A stretch of 15,398 nucleotides of DNA. Origin: RGIG1840 sp964626795. Lineage in GTDB: Bacteria; Bacillota_I; Bacilli_A; RF39; UBA660. The notes beneath the pieces were generated by a model that was given only the letters and a program-made list of their open reading frames with translations, did not search any database and was not told the DNA's origin. The translations under genes were made by a program, and so were the position numbers. The stretch spans positions 1 to 15,398 of the forward strand of contig CAZVIQ010000017.1 in NCBI GenBank assembly GCA_964626795.1. Reading direction: 5' to 3'. This document shows, in pieces, positions 14,224 through 15,398 of this stretch (the stretch's first letter is position 1; each line of letters starts with the position of its first letter).

Positions 14224-14706
14224 ATGATTAATGTAATAAATGAAAACATAGAAAGATATGTAATTAAAATCTTGCTAACTATACTATTTGTATTGGTTTC
14301 AGTTCCATTGTGGAGAGTTCTAGAAAACACTTCATATGCTTCAGTGGCAAAATATTATGAAAATTATATAAATGCAGATGCAAATATTAATTATTTACAT
14401 AATTTTTATGACGAAGATAACCAAAAAATAGTAACAAGTTTAGAAATTAAAAGTGACGATAAAAAAAATTATTTACTGTTATTAAAAATAAATAAAGAAA
14501 CAATAAAAGATAGTATTAATATATTAACAGATGAAGGAATAAGTGAACTTGAAAATTTGAGATATGATTATACAGATTTATATGATTATTATCTTATAGA
14601 AATTATAAAAGATAATAATAAGAGAGTTATTAATATAGAAATTTTAAATATTAGTTTGGAAAATATGTCTGAATTTAAATATGATTTTGAATTGATAGAA
14701 AACTAA
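14224..14706 (+). CDS. Small membrane-anchored or exported protein of unknown function
   Basis: Protein of 160 residues that I cannot assign to a family. An N-terminal hydrophobic stretch (YVIKILLTILFVLVSVPLW, about residues 11-29) follows a short charged start and is either an uncleaved anchor or a signal peptide; ENTSYASVA shortly after could hold an ordinary signal peptidase site. The rest is outward-facing, rich in Asn, Asp, Tyr and Lys, with alternating strand-like segments (KIVTSLEIKS; YLLLLKINKE; YYLIEIIKD; NRRV-like KRVINIEIL). There is no cysteine and no LPXTG. Position between sipW-CYTH and a second TasA-like gene suggests a surface partner, for example an anchor or minor subunit, but that is inference. 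AAGGGG supports ATG 14224; in-frame codons further upstream precede the predicted transcription start. Confidence 0.8.
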   Translation: MINVINENIERYVIKILLTILFVLVSVPLWRVLENTSYASVAKYYENYINADANINYLHNFYDEDNQKIVTSLEIKSDDKKNYLLLLKINKETIKDSINILTDEGISELENLRYDYTDLYDYYLIEIIKDNNKRVINIEILNISLENMSEFKYDFELIEN

Positions 14707-14729
14707 GAACATGTAAATGTTCTTTTTTT
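14705..14729 (+). terminator. Terminator of the small anchored-protein gene
   Basis: AAGAACAT (14705-14712) pairs with ATGTTCTT (14717-14724) around a GTAA tetraloop of the stable GNRA class, followed by T residues to 14729. The left arm overlaps the stop codon. Confidence 0.85.
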
Positions 14730-14730
14730 C

Positions 14731-14759
14731 TTGTAAAAAAGAACAATTCGTTATAAAAT
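14731..14759 (+). promoter_or_regulatory. Candidate promoter of the second TasA-like gene
   Basis: TTGTAA (14731-14736), a 17-base spacer and TAAAAT (14754-14759), starting two bases after the preceding terminator. TATAAA at 14752-14757 is an alternative -10 with a 15-base spacer. Confidence 0.45.
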
Positions 14760-14783
14760 ATATATAGTAAAAATGGAGAAAAT

Positions 14784-15398
14784 ATGAATTTATTACAACT
14801 AATAAAAAAAGAAATTTTGATAACTGTATTATCAATTGTAATAATTGTAAGTTTTTTTGGTTTAATAACTTATGCATATTTTATGGATATAAAGGAAACC
14901 GATTTAAATGTAATAAAGTATGGTGATATAGAACTTACATTCTGTGCAGATACTTCCTGTGATAATTCTATTTCGAATATTGGTAGAGTAATAGGAAGAA
15001 ATGGAAGTGGTGCACCAATATTTATGTATCCTCAAATAGAGGCAGAAGCTTTAGCAACAGTGCCATATATATTTAAATTAAGCAATACGGGTGATTTAGG
15101 ACTTGATTTAACAATAAGATTAGAAAAAGAAGATAATCCTACATTAGAAAACGAATATTCAGATTATACTCCAGCAGATGATACATATATTTATACTGCA
15201 TTTGGAGTGCAGGGAGAAGACCCTGTAGTGAAATTATATACAGAATTAGAAGACGGAAGTATATTGTTAAATCTATTTTTAGAAAAGTCTGAAACAAGAA
15301 TATTTAATTTATGGACGTGGCTTAAAGAAGATGCACCGAACGAAGTACAAGGAACATATTTTATCGCAGATATTTCTATTAAAGGAGAATATAAACCA
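14784..15398 (+). CDS. TasA/CalY-like secreted protein (3' end outside window)
   Basis: An open frame of 205 codons runs to the right edge without a stop. The hydrophobic segment (about 11-31, ILITVLSIVIIVSFFGLITY then A) is followed by YFMDIKETD, which resembles the AFFNDIKSKD at the processing site of Bacillus TasA; cleavage near Ala31 by the SipW-type enzyme is expected. The mature region shows the family pattern of a GDIELTF strand, a middle domain, and FLEKSETRIFNLWTWLKED with a Q-G-containing strand after it. Two cysteines (54 and 59) are absent from the other TasA-like protein here and could form a disulfide. GGAG (14775-14778) precedes ATG 14784. It was found by direct translation of the right end of the window. 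It may form fibres with, or be a subunit beside, the other secreted protein. Confidence 0.85.
   Translation, partial: MNLLQLIKKEILITVLSIVIIVSFFGLITYAYFMDIKETDLNVIKYGDIELTFCADTSCDNSISNIGRVIGRNGSGAPIFMYPQIEAEALATVPYIFKLSNTGDLGLDLTIRLEKEDNPTLENEYSDYTPADDTYIYTAFGVQGEDPVVKLYTELEDGSILLNLFLEKSETRIFNLWTWLKEDAPNEVQGTYFIADISIKGEYKP

Noticed and set aside
14644..14877. Minus-strand open frame across the terminator and start of the second TasA-like gene
   Set aside because: It spans a strong terminator and two real genes on the other strand, and has no binding site.
1..15398. Reassignment of TGA to tryptophan, as in Mycoplasma
   Set aside because: Conserved Trp positions in phosphoketolase, SipW and CotJB are TGG and no gene reads through TGA.
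11622..15398. Prophage or mobile-element origin of the TasA-like locus
   Set aside because: No integrase, transposase, terminal repeats, tRNA target or composition shift was seen.

Overview
The window is AT-rich, with long coding frames, strong AGGAGG or GGTGAT ribosome-binding sites and many short hairpin terminators. These traits, together with CotJ spore-coat proteins, a YfhO-type membrane protein and a SipW/TasA-like secretion locus, point to a low-GC Bacillota (Bacilli or Clostridia grade, possibly one of the uncultured gut lineages near Mollicutes). The genetic code looks standard: tryptophans in long conserved genes are TGG and no TGA is read through. All 13 visible stop codons are nevertheless TAA (10) or TAG (3). 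The genus cannot be named from this sequence alone.

Layout. (1) 1-997, minus strand: a spore-coat pair, a CotJA-like/CotJB fusion followed by CotJC (Mn-catalase family, cut by the window edge) with overlapping stop and start. (2) 1157-7158, plus strand: four separately terminated housekeeping or metabolic genes: tsaE (tRNA t6A synthesis), a phosphoketolase, a Fic-domain protein with a C-terminal winged helix, and typA/bipA. (3) 7192-8433, minus strand: a two-gene operon of unrecognised proteins, driven by a consensus promoter that lies back to back with the promoter of a GNAT acetyltransferase (8523-8975). (4) 8982-11507, minus strand: a large YfhO-family membrane protein. (5) 11622-15398, plus strand: a surface-protein locus with a camelysin/TasA-like secreted protein, a SipW-type signal peptidase with an unusual acidic cytoplasmic tail, a CYTH-domain protein tightly coupled to it, a small membrane-anchored protein of unknown function, and a second TasA-like protein cut by the window edge.

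How the genes work together. The clearest functional unit is region 5: two substrates with SipW-type signal sequences flank the peptidase expected to process them, which suggests a cell-surface fibre or matrix system. The CYTH phosphohydrolase/cyclase-fold protein and the small anchored protein are unexplained members of this unit. Region 3 is the main unknown.

Start sites were chosen from ribosome-binding sites, and several genes are shorter than their longest open frame. No gap between genes exceeds 300 bases. I saw no tRNA, rRNA, CRISPR array, insertion sequence or attachment site.
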